Notes: generated from the sequence alone by a model not told the origin. Counted from the stretch's first letter, positions 42,711 to 51,929 are shown. The stretch is 64,000 nt of DNA from CAJJDF01 sp965657945 (GCA_965657945.1 CBFHPW010000009.1:1-64000), one strand, 5' to 3'. Numbers and translations are program-made.

Positions 42711-43493
42711 TTACTTTTCTAAAATCTTGCGTACAGTAAATAACTGTTCTATTCCTAGGTAGAATTGGATTTTATCCTCATTTGTCAGGTAGTATGAGGT
42801 TTTGCTTAACGCTTTCAAAAATCTCGACTCCATGGCACTATCAAATTCCAAGCATGCTTTTTCTGTCGCGTCTACTCCTTTAAAGTTCACATCTCTCCCT
42901 TTTTGCTCTATCTCTCCAAAAAAACTATTGCATCCTGTGGTTCCAACTATTTTTCCTTCGCGTACCGTAAAACTTATTCCTCTATTTTCCGCATATTCAT
43001 TCCCTACACTTGTTACGACAAATTTACCTTCCAGCACCAATTCCTTTGCAACCAGGACTAGTTTCCCTTCGGCTAAAAACTTAATCTCATTGCCATATCT
43101 AGCTATGTTATCAACTTCTCTCATGAGTCCCATAAAGACTCTCTCCACTTCTGATGCTTTTCCTTGGCAAGCCATTCTTGTCGATCCTAACTTATCTACA
43201 CAGTTAGCAGCGGAGGGATTGATTCTTCCAAAATAAGTGTTGCACCCATTATTTCCGCTAATTTTTCCGTTGGGTTCAATTCTTATTGTAGGAATAATTC
43301 CTGATAACTGGAGGTTAGTCATTTCGGAAACCACGTAATCTCCCGAAATTTTTTCTAGATCAAATTTGGGAATTATCGCTTTCTGTTTAATTTCCTCAAT
43401 TTTGCTCACACTATTTTTGGAGGTATTACACTCAATAAAAAACGTCATTATTGCAATTAGCATCACTCCTTTTTTCATGTAACCCTTTTTCAA
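42711..43493 (-). CDS. lipoprotein with two META domains
   Basis: A 260-residue protein with a lipoprotein signal ending at FFIEC (Cys about 22; an internal Met6 start is equally possible). Two copies of the META (HslJ-like) fold follow: about 45-140 with NGKISGNNGCNTYFG, and about 145-255 with EGKIVGTTGCNSFFGEI. The shared NGCN/TGCN motif and similar spacing show an internal duplication. HslJ-like domains relate to heat or novobiocin tolerance in E. coli, but the function is unclear. It lies 33 bases from the pdhC stop and could read on from the pdh operon. Confidence 0.82.
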   Translation of the reverse strand: MKKGYMKKGVMLIAIMTFFIECNTSKNSVSKIEEIKQKAIIPKFDLEKISGDYVVSEMTNLQLSGIIPTIRIEPNGKISGNNGCNTYFGRINPSAANCVDKLGSTRMACQGKASEVERVFMGLMREVDNIARYGNEIKFLAEGKLVLVAKELVLEGKFVVTSVGNEYAENRGISFTVREGKIVGTTGCNSFFGEIEQKGRDVNFKGVDATEKACLEFDSAMESRFLKALSKTSYYLTNEDKIQFYLGIEQLFTVRKILEK

Positions 43494-43526
43494 TACGCAG
43501 TTCGAAACAATTGCTCTAGTCAGCTT

Positions 43527-44807
43527 TTATATATTGTAGGCTCCCAAAAGCAATACTGGATTCTCCATTAGATTCTTGAATGTATTTAAGAATTGAGAAC
43601 CTGCCACTCCGTCCACAACTCGATGATCACAAGACAACGTTACTTTCATGATATTTCCAGGTACAACCTCACCATTTTTAACAACTGGTACTTGGTTGAT
43701 TCCTCCCACAGCCAGTATACAAGAATCTGGCGTATTAATAATTGCCGTAAACTCCTCTATACCAAACATTCCTAAGTTAGAAATAGTAAATGTATTTCCT
43801 TCCCAATCTTGTGGTTGTAGTTTTTTGTCTTTGGCTTTTTTCGCAAATTCTCTAACTTCTGTAGAAATCTGAGTCAGTGTTTTACCATCTGCAAATCTCA
43901 CAACTGGAACTAATAGTCCATCTTCAACAGACACAGCTACTCCAATATTCACATGTTCGTTTTGGCGAATTGTATCACCCATCCATGCACTATTTATTGC
44001 AGGATGTTGCTTTAGTGCAGTAGCACAAGATTTGATAACTAAATCATTAAAGGATACCTTGTTTGGCGCAATACTCTTGTTGATAGCTGCTCTTGCTTCC
44101 ATTGCATTATCCATGTCAATGGCTACTGTGAGATAAAAGTGTGGAGCTGTAAATTTACTCTCCCCTAATCTTCTCGCAATGGTTTTTCTCATTTGAGACA
44201 CAGGAATTTCCGTGTAAGTCTCACGATTAATAAAATTAGCCGCATTTCCTCCCTTAAAGTTGTCAATGTCTCTTTTTACAATCCTTCCATTTTCTCCTGT
44301 ACCTTTTACTTGAGAAAGATTCAACCCTTTGTCCATTGCCAATTTTTTTGCCAATGGTGAGATTTTAAGGTCGCTCGAGGATTCTGAATAGGACGGTTGA
44401 GCTTTTGGGGCTTCAGACACTACTTTTTTTGGTTCAGGAGCAACTTTTGGCTCTTCCTTCTTTGGTGCGGCAGGAGTAGGTTTAGGTTCTGCCTTCGGCT
44501 CATCTTTTGGCTCAGCGGCTACATTTGAACCATTTGCCTCATCTTTCAAAATACCGGATACATCTTCTCCTTTTTCTCCAATAATTGCTAGGATATCATT
44601 GACCGGTGCACCCTTTCCTTTTTCAACTCCAATGTGCAATAACACCCCATCAAAAAAAGATTCGAATTCCATTGTTGCTTTATCTGTCTCAATTTCTGCA
44701 ATTAATTCTCCCTCTTCTACGCTATCTCCTATTTTCTTATGCCATTCTGCAACGACTCCTTCCACCATTGTATCACTCAGCTTGGGCATTCTAATAATTT
44801 CAGCCAT
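43527..44807 (-). CDS. pdhC: pyruvate dehydrogenase E2 (dihydrolipoamide acetyltransferase)
   Basis: A 426-residue E2 subunit. One N-terminal lipoyl domain with lipoylated Lys43 in EIETDKATMEFES, an Ala/Pro/Lys/Glu-rich linker (about 85-140), a peripheral subunit-binding domain (about 147-182, KISPLAKKLAMDKGLNL) and the catalytic domain ending DHRVVDG. The lipoyl attachment depends on LipB, also encoded in this window. It follows pdhA on the minus strand by 39 bases. Confidence 0.94.
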   Translation of the reverse strand: MAEIIRMPKLSDTMVEGVVAEWHKKIGDSVEEGELIAEIETDKATMEFESFFDGVLLHIGVEKGKGAPVNDILAIIGEKGEDVSGILKDEANGSNVAAEPKDEPKAEPKPTPAAPKKEEPKVAPEPKKVVSEAPKAQPSYSESSSDLKISPLAKKLAMDKGLNLSQVKGTGENGRIVKRDIDNFKGGNAANFINRETYTEIPVSQMRKTIARRLGESKFTAPHFYLTVAIDMDNAMEARAAINKSIAPNKVSFNDLVIKSCATALKQHPAINSAWMGDTIRQNEHVNIGVAVSVEDGLLVPVVRFADGKTLTQISTEVREFAKKAKDKKLQPQDWEGNTFTISNLGMFGIEEFTAIINTPDSCILAVGGINQVPVVKNGEVVPGNIMKVTLSCDHRVVDGVAGSQFLNTFKNLMENPVLLLGAYNI

Positions 44808-44846
44808 ATCTCTTAATCTTAGTTTTTTCTTTTTGGTTAATTCGGT

Positions 44847-45875
44847 TTACTTGTACTCTATAAGAAATGGATATTCCTCTTTGTATACATCTTCATACAA
44901 TTCATCTGCCTCAGGATAAGGAGATTCTTCAGCAAATTTAATTGATTCTGCCACCAAATCTTTCACTTTTTTATCAATTGCTTCCAATTGCTTTTCTGTC
45001 GCAAACTTATTTTCTTTGATAGTTTTCAAAACTTGAGAAATAGGATCAATTTCCATGTAATTCTCAACTTCTTCTTTGCTTCTATACTTTTGAGGATCAC
45101 TCATTGAGTGACCTTTGTAACGGTACGTTTCAATATTCAGCAAAGTAGGACCATCACCCTTTCTAGCTCTTGCCACAGCTGTTTCCATAGCAGCATGTAC
45201 CGCTTCGCAACTCATTCCATCCACGGTTTCACTTGGCATATCGTAAGAAAGTGCCATTTTACTCATATCCAACACATTGGTGGTCCTTTCTACAGAAGTT
45301 CCCATTGCATAGTTGTTATTCTCTATCACAAAAATTACTGGCAGCTTCCACATCATTGCCATGTTAAAAGTTTCGTGTAGCGCTCCTTGTCTTGCAGCAC
45401 CATCTCCAAAAGAGGTAACTACCACATTTTTTGTTTTGTTGTATCGTTCTGCAAAAGCGAGCCCGGCTCCCATTGGAATTTGTGCTCCCACAATACCGTG
45501 TCCTCCCCACAATCCAATCTCAGTGTCAAACATGTGCATGGAACCTCCTTTTCCTTTGGAACATCCCGTAGACCTTCCATACAATTCAGCCATCACATAT
45601 TTCGGATGCATACCCAATCCTATTGGATGTGCATGATCTCTGTAAGCCGTAATGTGCTTATCTCCTTTTTTGGTTGCACTCACTGTCCCAGCCACAATAG
45701 CTTCTTGTCCAATGTATAAATGACAAAAACCTCCAAATTTCTGTTGGATATACAGTTGACCTGTTTTTTCTTCAAATTTTCTCATCAACAGCATATCCTC
45801 GTACCATTTCATGTACTGAGCTTTGGAATGCTTTAACTTCGATTTGCTTGACGTCTTTTTTGTAGCTGTAGCCAT
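44847..45875 (-). CDS. pdhA: pyruvate dehydrogenase E1 alpha subunit
   Basis: A 342-residue thiamine diphosphate enzyme subunit. The ThDP motif begins GDGAARQGALHET and ends VIENNNYAMGT; the GHGIVGAQIPMGAGLAFAE loop and YRYKGHSMSDPQKYRSKEE (phosphorylation-loop region in eukaryotic homologues) are present. The beta subunit gene is not next to it, which is common in Bacteroidota, where pdhB is often encoded separately. The start lies 2 bases after the cdd stop. Confidence 0.94.
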   Translation of the reverse strand: MATATKKTSSKSKLKHSKAQYMKWYEDMLLMRKFEEKTGQLYIQQKFGGFCHLYIGQEAIVAGTVSATKKGDKHITAYRDHAHPIGLGMHPKYVMAELYGRSTGCSKGKGGSMHMFDTEIGLWGGHGIVGAQIPMGAGLAFAERYNKTKNVVVTSFGDGAARQGALHETFNMAMMWKLPVIFVIENNNYAMGTSVERTTNVLDMSKMALSYDMPSETVDGMSCEAVHAAMETAVARARKGDGPTLLNIETYRYKGHSMSDPQKYRSKEEVENYMEIDPISQVLKTIKENKFATEKQLEAIDKKVKDLVAESIKFAEESPYPEADELYEDVYKEEYPFLIEYK

Positions 45876-45877
45876 AC

Positions 45878-46372
45878 TTATTCTTTTTTCAATTCAATTT
45901 CATTAAACATAAAAGGAAGTACCGTTTCGATACTTTCCGCTATATACACTTCACCCGATTCTCCGGTCATGATTAACCTAATCGGCTGATTCTGCTTCAA
46001 TTCATACTCCGCCATGGATTGCCTACAAGCACCGCATGGAGAAACTGGATGATTGACTTCAAACTTTTTTGCAAAAGCCGAAACTGCAATCGTATTTATT
46101 TTTTGGTCTGAGTGATGTGAGTTGGCATAATATATTGCTACTCTTTCTGCACACATTCCAGAAGGGTAAGCCATGTTTTCTTGGTTACTCCCTTCAACTA
46201 TTTCGTTAGACTCTAGCCTAATGGCCGCTCCAACATAAAACTGTGAATAAGGAGCATAAGCGGTTTTACTCACCTCTTTTGCCTTAATCACCAACTCCTT
46301 GTCATTCGGAGACAGTTCATCTAAATTGGGATAAACAGATAGTTCTATACTATGTTTCAATTTTTTAGCCAT
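45878..46372 (-). CDS. cdd: cytidine deaminase
   Basis: A 164-residue zinc enzyme deaminating cytidine and deoxycytidine. Motifs: PYSQFYVGAAIR, MCAERVAIY (Cys ligand and catalytic Glu) and SPCGACRQSM (two Cys). It is somewhat longer than the 130-residue tetrameric form, mostly at the N-terminus. It leads the cdd-pdhA-pdhC unit. Confidence 0.93.
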   Translation of the reverse strand: MAKKLKHSIELSVYPNLDELSPNDKELVIKAKEVSKTAYAPYSQFYVGAAIRLESNEIVEGSNQENMAYPSGMCAERVAIYYANSHHSDQKINTIAVSAFAKKFEVNHPVSPCGACRQSMAEYELKQNQPIRLIMTGESGEVYIAESIETVLPFMFNEIELKKE

Positions 46373-46459
46373 AATTTTCCTATCTCTCCGAAAAAAGTAG
46401 AGTAAAGATAAACAAGTATTTTAGATTGTGTGGATTTTTAAAGTGAATTTTAACCGAAG

Positions 46460-46930
46460 TTAATTCTCTTTTTCTTCTCTTGATTGATAAAAGAAAAGGT
46501 CTATGATTTCGGAACATTCTTTCTCCATCACTCCTCCCTTTATTTCGGTTTTGGGATGCAATACATCTTCGCTTAAAGAAGTAAATCCTTTTTTAGAATC
46601 CGAAGCACCATAAATAACCTTTTTGATTTTTGTCCAAAATGCTGCTCCAGCGCACATCAAACAAGGTTCTAGAGTCACATACAACGAACATGTATTGAGG
46701 TACTTATTACCAAAATACTCGGAAGCAGAAGTAAATGCCAACATTTCTGCATGAGCCGTAAAATCATTGAGAAGCTCTGTTTGGTTGTGTGCTCGTGCGA
46801 TAATTTTATTATTCGAAACTATCACAGCGCCAATAGGTAGCTCTCCTGAATCAAATGCCAATTTCGCTTGATTAAAAGCTTGCTTCATGAAGTATTCATC
46901 CGAAAAAACAGACAACTTAGAGTCAGACAT
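46460..46930 (-). CDS. tadA: tRNA-specific adenosine deaminase
   Basis: A 156-residue deaminase making inosine at tRNA wobble position 34. Zinc motifs AHAEMLAF (His, Glu) and EPCLMCAGA (two Cys); LPIGAVIV and ARAHNQTE are typical of TadA. Guanine deaminase is a less likely alternative. The start overlaps the CNNM-type gene end by 8 bases. Confidence 0.9.
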   Translation of the reverse strand: MSDSKLSVFSDEYFMKQAFNQAKLAFDSGELPIGAVIVSNNKIIARAHNQTELLNDFTAHAEMLAFTSASEYFGNKYLNTCSLYVTLEPCLMCAGAAFWTKIKKVIYGASDSKKGFTSLSEDVLHPKTEIKGGVMEKECSEIIDLFFYQSREEKEN

Positions 46931-48188
46931 TTTGTATCAATTTTATTTTTTCTATTTTGGAATTGGAGCACTCCAAAATTTCAAAGTGAAATTCTTCTAT
47001 TTCGATTATATCTCCTTCATTCGGTATATTTTCATGGATAGTCACAATAAGACCAGCAAGAGTTTCATACTCATCAGACTCGGGTAACTCCAATCCATAT
47101 TCACCATTGATGTAGGCAATTTCTTGTCTGCCAGAAAAGATAAAGACAGACTCATTGTGTTGTTCTTCAATCAACTCCTCACTATCGTGCTCATCTTCAA
47201 TCTCGCCAAAAATCTCTTCAACTACATCCTCCATGGTTATAATACCTGCCGTGCCGCCATATTCATCAACCACAATAGTGATTCCTTGTTTTTGTTTGAT
47301 AAACTGGTTGAGTAATTTATTCACTGCCATAGATTCCGCCACGATTCCTACCGGACGAAGAATTTCAGTAATGCTTTCGGGATTCTTGAACATCTCAAAA
47401 GAGTGCACATACCCAATAATGTTGTCAATCGTATCTCTAAAAACCATAATTTTAGAATACCCAGTTTCTACAAATTCTTTGCCCAGTTCTTCGACTGAAG
47501 ATTCAACATTAACCGCCTTAATTTCGGTTCTTGGAATCATGCAATCTCTAGCTTTCACCTTGTTAAAGTTAAGGGCATTATGAAACAACTGGACTTCGTG
47601 ATCTTGTTCTTTATCTGTTTGAACTTTTGTGGATTTATTCAAATAATCATCTAAATCAATCGCTCCAAAATTCACTTCTCCAATAACTTGCTTACTTCCA
47701 AAAAGGCCTAAAACAAGTCCCGAAATCAGGGTAACAAGCATAGTAAGAACATACAAAACACCATAAACTATGGCAAGAGGATAAGCCAAAATGGACAAGG
47801 TTCTGTTTGGGTTAATTCTAAAAATAGTTTTTGGAAGAAACTCAGCAGTTACTAATATAATTAAGGTAGAAATAAGAGTTTGTGTAAACAAAATGAGACC
47901 TGGCAATTCCGTAGTATTCATATGTTCTGGAAACAACTTAGCTATAATCAATTCCCCCATAAATATACCATATACCACAAGAGCTATGTTATTTCCGAGC
48001 AACAAAGTAGTGATGAATTTAGATTCATTTTTAACAAAAAACGACAAAATTTTGGCACTTACAACCCCTTGTTTTTTGTCAATTTCTATTTTCAATCTAT
48101 TGGATTGCAAATAGGCAATCTCTGTTCCCGAGAAAAAAGCCGAAAAAAGCAATGAAACTAAGATAATAAGTAACACGTAGTGTTCCAT
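46923..48188 (-). CDS. CNNM/HlyC-CorC-type membrane protein
   Basis: A 421-residue protein with an N-terminal DUF21 domain of about four TM helices (1-190; FFSGTEIAYLQSNRLKIEI), a tandem CBS domain pair (about 210-335, with MIPRTEIKAV and DEYGGTAGIITMEDVVEEI) and a CorC/HlyC domain (345-415). Relatives are Mg2+ exporters or sensors; GldE, a Bacteroidota gliding/T9SS-associated paralogue, shares the architecture but sits near gldD, which is absent here. Co-directional with tadA, overlapping its start by 8 bases. Confidence 0.9.
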   Translation of the reverse strand: MEHYVLLIILVSLLFSAFFSGTEIAYLQSNRLKIEIDKKQGVVSAKILSFFVKNESKFITTLLLGNNIALVVYGIFMGELIIAKLFPEHMNTTELPGLILFTQTLISTLIILVTAEFLPKTIFRINPNRTLSILAYPLAIVYGVLYVLTMLVTLISGLVLGLFGSKQVIGEVNFGAIDLDDYLNKSTKVQTDKEQDHEVQLFHNALNFNKVKARDCMIPRTEIKAVNVESSVEELGKEFVETGYSKIMVFRDTIDNIIGYVHSFEMFKNPESITEILRPVGIVAESMAVNKLLNQFIKQKQGITIVVDEYGGTAGIITMEDVVEEIFGEIEDEHDSEELIEEQHNESVFIFSGRQEIAYINGEYGLELPESDEYETLAGLIVTIHENIPNEGDIIEIEEFHFEILECSNSKIEKIKLIQNV

Positions 48189-48233
48189 TTAAAAGAAATT
48201 CGTTGGTTGAATATACACAAAAAAGGTTGGAAT

Positions 48234-48449
48234 TCAGGATTTATGATTCTTGGATTTTTCGTGATTCTTTTCCATCCTAATTCTAATAAACCTGCGAAGT
48301 AAATACATCACAATTGGTATGATTAGGAAAAGAAGATAAAACTTTGCCGTTTGTACATCGTCTACAAGGAATTCATAGATGCAAAAAATGGCCACCAACA
48401 CTGAAAAATATAACCAAAACTTTTCTAAACCTCTGTTAAACTTTTCCAT
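48234..48449 (-). CDS. small two-span membrane protein
   Basis: A 71-residue protein with two TM segments (about 11-28 and 36-52) and a basic, hydrophilic C-terminus (RRFIRIRMEKNHEKSKNHKS). It starts 1 base before the Nfu-type gene stop region, in the same direction, so probably co-transcribed. Unknown function; similar small proteins are conserved in flavobacteria. Confidence 0.65.
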   Translation of the reverse strand: MEKFNRGLEKFWLYFSVLVAIFCIYEFLVDDVQTAKFYLLFLIIPIVMYLLRRFIRIRMEKNHEKSKNHKS

Positions 48450-48450
48450 A

Positions 48451-49074
48451 TTATTGAGCTTCAGCTATTACTTCTGTTACATCTGGCAAGTGGGACTTGA
48501 GCAACTGTTCTACTCCACCCTTTAAGGTAGCAGTAGACGAAGGGCAACCACTACAAGACCCTTTCAAAATCACTGTAACCTTTCCCTCGTCATAAGATTT
48601 AAAATGAATCGCTCCTCCGTCATTTTCTACTGCAGGTCGAACAAATTCCTCGAGCAAATCAACAATTTTTTGATCTAACTCAGAGGTAATTGTAGGCTCA
48701 AAATGAGCTTGAACTTCTTTCTTCTCAGCACTTTCAGATGCTTTTGGAGTGGGCAATGACGTTACAACAACTGGATTATTTTTTAATGAATCAGCAATGA
48801 ACAATCTTAATTCTAACGTGATATCTTCCCATTCAATTTCAGCCATTTTAGAAACGGTAATGAAATTTCTTGTAATAAAAACGCCTTTTACAAAAGGAAA
48901 AGAAAACAAAGACTCTGCTATTTCAGACGAGTTTTTTGCGTCCTCTTTGCTCAAATATTCAGCTACCACGTCTTCACCTACTAGCATTTTATTGGCTACA
49001 AATTTCATTGTATTGGGATTCGGAGTCATTTCCGAATAAATTGTAATTGGCATTTCTTGTGTTTCCATTTCCAT
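48451..49074 (-). CDS. NifU/Nfu-type iron-sulfur scaffold protein
   Basis: A 207-residue protein with an N-terminal Nfu_N domain (residues about 8-95, TPNPNTMKFVANKMLV) and a C-terminal NifU-like domain (about 130-205) with the cluster-binding CSGCPSS motif and the ENDGGAIHF lead-in. It transfers iron-sulfur clusters, for example to the Edd or radical SAM enzymes of this window. Several Met residues near the start (1, 3, 8) make the exact N-terminus uncertain. Confidence 0.92.
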   Translation of the reverse strand: MEMETQEMPITIYSEMTPNPNTMKFVANKMLVGEDVVAEYLSKEDAKNSSEIAESLFSFPFVKGVFITRNFITVSKMAEIEWEDITLELRLFIADSLKNNPVVVTSLPTPKASESAEKKEVQAHFEPTITSELDQKIVDLLEEFVRPAVENDGGAIHFKSYDEGKVTVILKGSCSGCPSSTATLKGGVEQLLKSHLPDVTEVIAEAQ

Positions 49075-49140
49075 ATTTTATCTGTACAAAGTTACTAAAA
49101 ACTAGTTCAGAATTTCGCGATTTCAAAATTTCTCGCTATT

Positions 49141-49617
49141 TTGAATCGTATTAACTCTAAAAACACTAAAATTTTGATATATACACTTGTCTTTTCTCTA
49201 TCAATTCTTTTTAAATTATTTCAAAATTATGGTGTTAATTTTATCTATACAATCGTAATTTTGGCATTCATTTCAATTTTCTTAGCCATTTCTATGTGGA
49301 AAATATTTGAAAAGTCAAACCAACAAGGATGGACAGCATTAATTCCAATATACAGTACCTATCTTCTTACCCGAATTGCAGAAAAACCGGCATGGTGGAC
49401 GATTCTATTTTTCATACCTATTGTGAATTTAATTTTCTATGTTTGGGTTTGGCATCGAATTTTCTTTTTGTTTGGTAAAAATCTAAGTTTTACAATTAAA
49501 TTCTTTCTTATGCCATTCATTTTTATACCTATTCTGGGGTTTGGAGATGCTCAATACAAAGGAAAGAATCCTAACCTAGTAAATGACGACATCCTTGACG
49601 ATGTTTTAGAGAACTAA
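49141..49617 (+). CDS. DUF5684-type membrane protein
   Basis: A 158-residue protein with about four TM helices (12-30, 33-52, 82-104, 118-134). The segment SNQQGWTALIPIYSTYLLTRIAEKPAWWTIL with its GW and PIY residues matches DUF5684. No catalytic site is visible. The start is given as TTG at 49141 because no ATG lies upstream; an ATG at 49291 would remove the first two helices. It lies 3 bases before the next gene. Confidence 0.65.
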   Translation: MNRINSKNTKILIYTLVFSLSILFKLFQNYGVNFIYTIVILAFISIFLAISMWKIFEKSNQQGWTALIPIYSTYLLTRIAEKPAWWTILFFIPIVNLIFYVWVWHRIFFLFGKNLSFTIKFFLMPFIFIPILGFGDAQYKGKNPNLVNDDILDDVLEN

Positions 49618-49620
49618 GAC

Positions 49621-50085
49621 ATGAAAAAGAAAGTCCCCGAAATGCTTAACGTACTTACAATCATTACAATTGGTTGGAGTTTTATGATGCTCATATCAAG
49701 CATTGTGAACGCTTTCGTTTTTTCAGGTAAAATTGAAAAAGTGCAAGAACAAATGAGTACGATTGATATTGAAGGGAAACAAGGTGAGCGATTTCTCAAC
49801 GTATTATTTAACGTGGCAGATACAGTATTAGAACATGCCGAATTTCTGAATTACAACAGTATGCTCGTCTATATTCTCAGTATTGTTGCTGCACTTTTAA
49901 TGAGAAAATTAATGAAGCTAGGATTTTGGATCTATGTGTTAGCCACTTCCATAGAAATTTCTGTCCCGCTTATTGTTCTGGATAATAAATTAGCCGCAGC
50001 CGCAGTGATTGTGGGAAGCATATTTTCTATTGTATTTATTGTGCTATACGGAGTGAATTACAAACAATTAATTGGCAACAAATAG
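49621..50085 (+). CDS. hypothetical membrane protein
   Basis: A 154-residue protein with four TM segments (about 10-34, 80-95, 100-118 and 124-145) and a soluble loop at about 36-75. No family recognised with confidence. Co-directional with the DUF5684 gene (3-base gap) and followed by a strong terminator. Confidence 0.7.
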   Translation: MKKKVPEMLNVLTIITIGWSFMMLISSIVNAFVFSGKIEKVQEQMSTIDIEGKQGERFLNVLFNVADTVLEHAEFLNYNSMLVYILSIVAALLMRKLMKLGFWIYVLATSIEISVPLIVLDNKLAAAAVIVGSIFSIVFIVLYGVNYKQLIGNK

Positions 50086-50101
50086 AAACTAAAGTTTCAT
50101 C

Positions 50102-50136
50102 AAATTACTCGCTCAATGAGCGGGTAATTTTCTTTA
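50102..50136 (+). terminator. strong intrinsic terminator before sodA
   Basis: A 13-bp stem with one G-T pair (50102-50114 with 50118-50130), AAT loop, followed by a T-rich run. Confidence 0.85.
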
Positions 50137-50155
50137 CTTTCCAATATGGATTAAT

Positions 50156-50163
50156 TATATTTG
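50156..50163 (+). promoter_or_regulatory. -7 box for sodA
   Basis: TATATTTG, 35 bases upstream of the sodA ATG. The -33 element is not a clear TTG (the region reads TTTACT). Confidence 0.5.
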
Positions 50164-50198
50164 TTCCAAACAAATATTCATACTTAAACATAAAAATT

Positions 50199-50807
50199 AT
50201 GTCATTTACACTACCAGAACTACCTTATGCATACGATGCATTAGAACCACACATCGATGCACGAACAATGGAAATTCACCATAGCAAACATCATAATGGT
50301 TACACAACAAAACTAAATGGAGCTACCGAAGGAACTGACCTAGCCGGAAAATCTATTGAAGACATCTTGAAAAATTTAGATATGTCTAATGGAGCAGTTA
50401 GAAATAATGGCGGTGGTTTCTACAACCATAGATTGTTCTGGACAATTATGTCTCCTAATGGTGGAGGTGAACCTACAGGAGAATTAGCAACTGCAATAAA
50501 TGATGCATTTGGATCATTTGAGGATTTTAAAACAGCTTTCTCAAATGCTGCTGCTACGCAATTTGGTTCGGGATGGGCTTGGTTATGTGTTCACCCTGGA
50601 GGAAAATTAGAAGTGTGTGGAACACCAAACCAAGACAATCCTTTGATGGCTGGAGTAGGATGCTCAGGGTTTCCTATCATGGGAATAGACGTTTGGGAGC
50701 ATGCTTATTACCTAAACTACCAAAACAGAAGGCCTGATTATATCAATGCGTTTTTTAACGTAATCAACTGGGAAGAAGTTTCTAAAAATTACGCTGAAAA
50801 CAAATAG
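50199..50807 (+). CDS. sodA: superoxide dismutase, manganese-type by motif
   Basis: A 202-residue Fe/Mn-family superoxide dismutase. Metal ligands His27, His77 (GGGFYNH), Asp164 and His168 (GIDVWEHAYY). Gln145 in PNQDNP and the Gly at the position preceding the second His segment are features of manganese enzymes, rather than the Ala/Gln pattern of iron enzymes, but cambialistic use of metals is possible. No signal peptide, so cytoplasmic. It is monocistronic between two strong terminators. Confidence 0.9.
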   Translation: MSFTLPELPYAYDALEPHIDARTMEIHHSKHHNGYTTKLNGATEGTDLAGKSIEDILKNLDMSNGAVRNNGGGFYNHRLFWTIMSPNGGGEPTGELATAINDAFGSFEDFKTAFSNAAATQFGSGWAWLCVHPGGKLEVCGTPNQDNPLMAGVGCSGFPIMGIDVWEHAYYLNYQNRRPDYINAFFNVINWEEVSKNYAENK

Positions 50808-50830
50808 TTTTTCAATCCAATAGAGAGTAA

Positions 50831-50871
50831 ACAAAAGATCAACAATTATAATTGTTGATCTTTTGTTTTTG
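50831..50871. terminator. bidirectional terminator between sodA and the DUF3078 gene
   Basis: A 16-bp perfect stem (50831-50846 with 50851-50866) with a 4-base loop and a T-run, placed between convergent genes. Confidence 0.9.
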
Positions 50872-50872
50872 A

Positions 50873-51829
50873 TTAAAACTTATAATTAAACCCAATATTT
50901 AATACCTCTTTAAACTGAACTCTTCTACCTGAAAAGGAGATTTCATTTCCATTTTCGTCTGTTGCAGTCATCGGCAACAAAATATCATGATCATATATCA
51001 GGGTAGTTGAAATGGTTGTGGAGATGTACTTATTGATTTTCATACTAATTAATACATCCCAAAGAACATCGATGTTTTGAGGACTTTCCAAGTAGTTAGA
51101 AAATAAGGTCAATTGAGTTTTTAAGTTTATGTTTTTCATTACATCTTTCTGATACTTGGCCATAAACAAACCTCCTAACTCATTTCTCAAAGTAGAATTG
51201 GTATCAACCCCAAATGCACCTATCGCATTCAGAGTTTGGTCCAAAACAAAAGTCCCTCTGTATGAAAAGGGAGAAAGAAATATAGACAATGACTTATTAG
51301 GCTTATAATCAATTCCTAATGCGCAAGTGAGATATCCAGGAGACATAATTCTAGAAATAACACTCGTATTAGTTGCCTCAGCAAATCCTGGAGCAAACTG
51401 TGATCGAAAATTTAAAATTCCCCCGTAATACAATTTCTTGTTTTTCTTGAATTGTTGACCATATTTTGAGTTTAACTCAATTCTATCATCACTTTTTGTC
51501 CAAGGACCATTACCTTGCTTTATCAAACCATAAGCCATATCCAACGAATTGTCCCAAGCTTTTTTTCCCTTTTTATAATTGGCAAATAAACTTAATAATG
51601 AGTTTCCTGAAACGCTAGTTTGTCCGCCTCCTTGCCAGTTAGATAAAGCCATTTGGCCAATATTTACCGCAAAGGTTCCGCCTTTTTTCCATCCATCTTC
51701 GACTTTGTCATCTGACTGAGCTACTATACCTTGACCTAGATTCTTTGTTACTTCTTCAGATGTTTGTTGAGCGATTAAATTAGTTAACATGGCTCCAATT
51801 AAGGAAGTTGTTATCATTATTCTTTTCAT
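50873..51829 (-). CDS. DUF3078 outer-membrane-type protein
   Basis: A 318-residue protein with a signal peptide (about 1-20, MKRIMITTSLIGAMLTNLIAQ) and a beta-strand-rich body with DUF3078 landmarks: the GQMALSNWQGGG segment near residue 56, WDNSLDMAYG, and a C-terminal aromatic strand LNIGFNYKF typical of outer-membrane barrels. It is probably an outer-membrane protein of unknown function. Divergent from rnr. Confidence 0.83.
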   Translation of the reverse strand: MKRIMITTSLIGAMLTNLIAQQTSEEVTKNLGQGIVAQSDDKVEDGWKKGGTFAVNIGQMALSNWQGGGQTSVSGNSLLSLFANYKKGKKAWDNSLDMAYGLIKQGNGPWTKSDDRIELNSKYGQQFKKNKKLYYGGILNFRSQFAPGFAEATNTSVISRIMSPGYLTCALGIDYKPNKSLSIFLSPFSYRGTFVLDQTLNAIGAFGVDTNSTLRNELGGLFMAKYQKDVMKNINLKTQLTLFSNYLESPQNIDVLWDVLISMKINKYISTTISTTLIYDHDILLPMTATDENGNEISFSGRRVQFKEVLNIGFNYKF

Positions 51830-51860
51830 TTTCTTGATTTTAGGTTCCTATTTATTTTAC

Positions 51861-51889
51861 TTGAGTTCGATAGTTTAATCGTATCTTTA
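51861..51889 (+). promoter_or_regulatory. promoter for rnr
   Basis: TTG at 51861-51863, an 18-base spacer and TATCTTTA at 51882-51889, giving a leader of about 65 bases to the rnr ATG. Confidence 0.65.
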
Positions 51890-51899
51890 CCAAAAGATT

Positions 51900-51929
51900 G
51901 GGTAAAACTAGTATTACAAGATTTTACCC
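51900..51929 (+). promoter_or_regulatory. perfect inverted repeat in the rnr leader
   Basis: GGGTAAAA (51900-51907) and TTTTACCC (51922-51929) separated by 14 bases, between the predicted promoter and rnr. It could be a leader hairpin or an operator. Confidence 0.55.

Noticed and set aside
46923..48188. Assignment of the CNNM-type gene as gldE
   Set aside because: The domain order fits, but the diagnostic neighbours (gldD, ssb, mutY) are missing; a paralogue is more likely.
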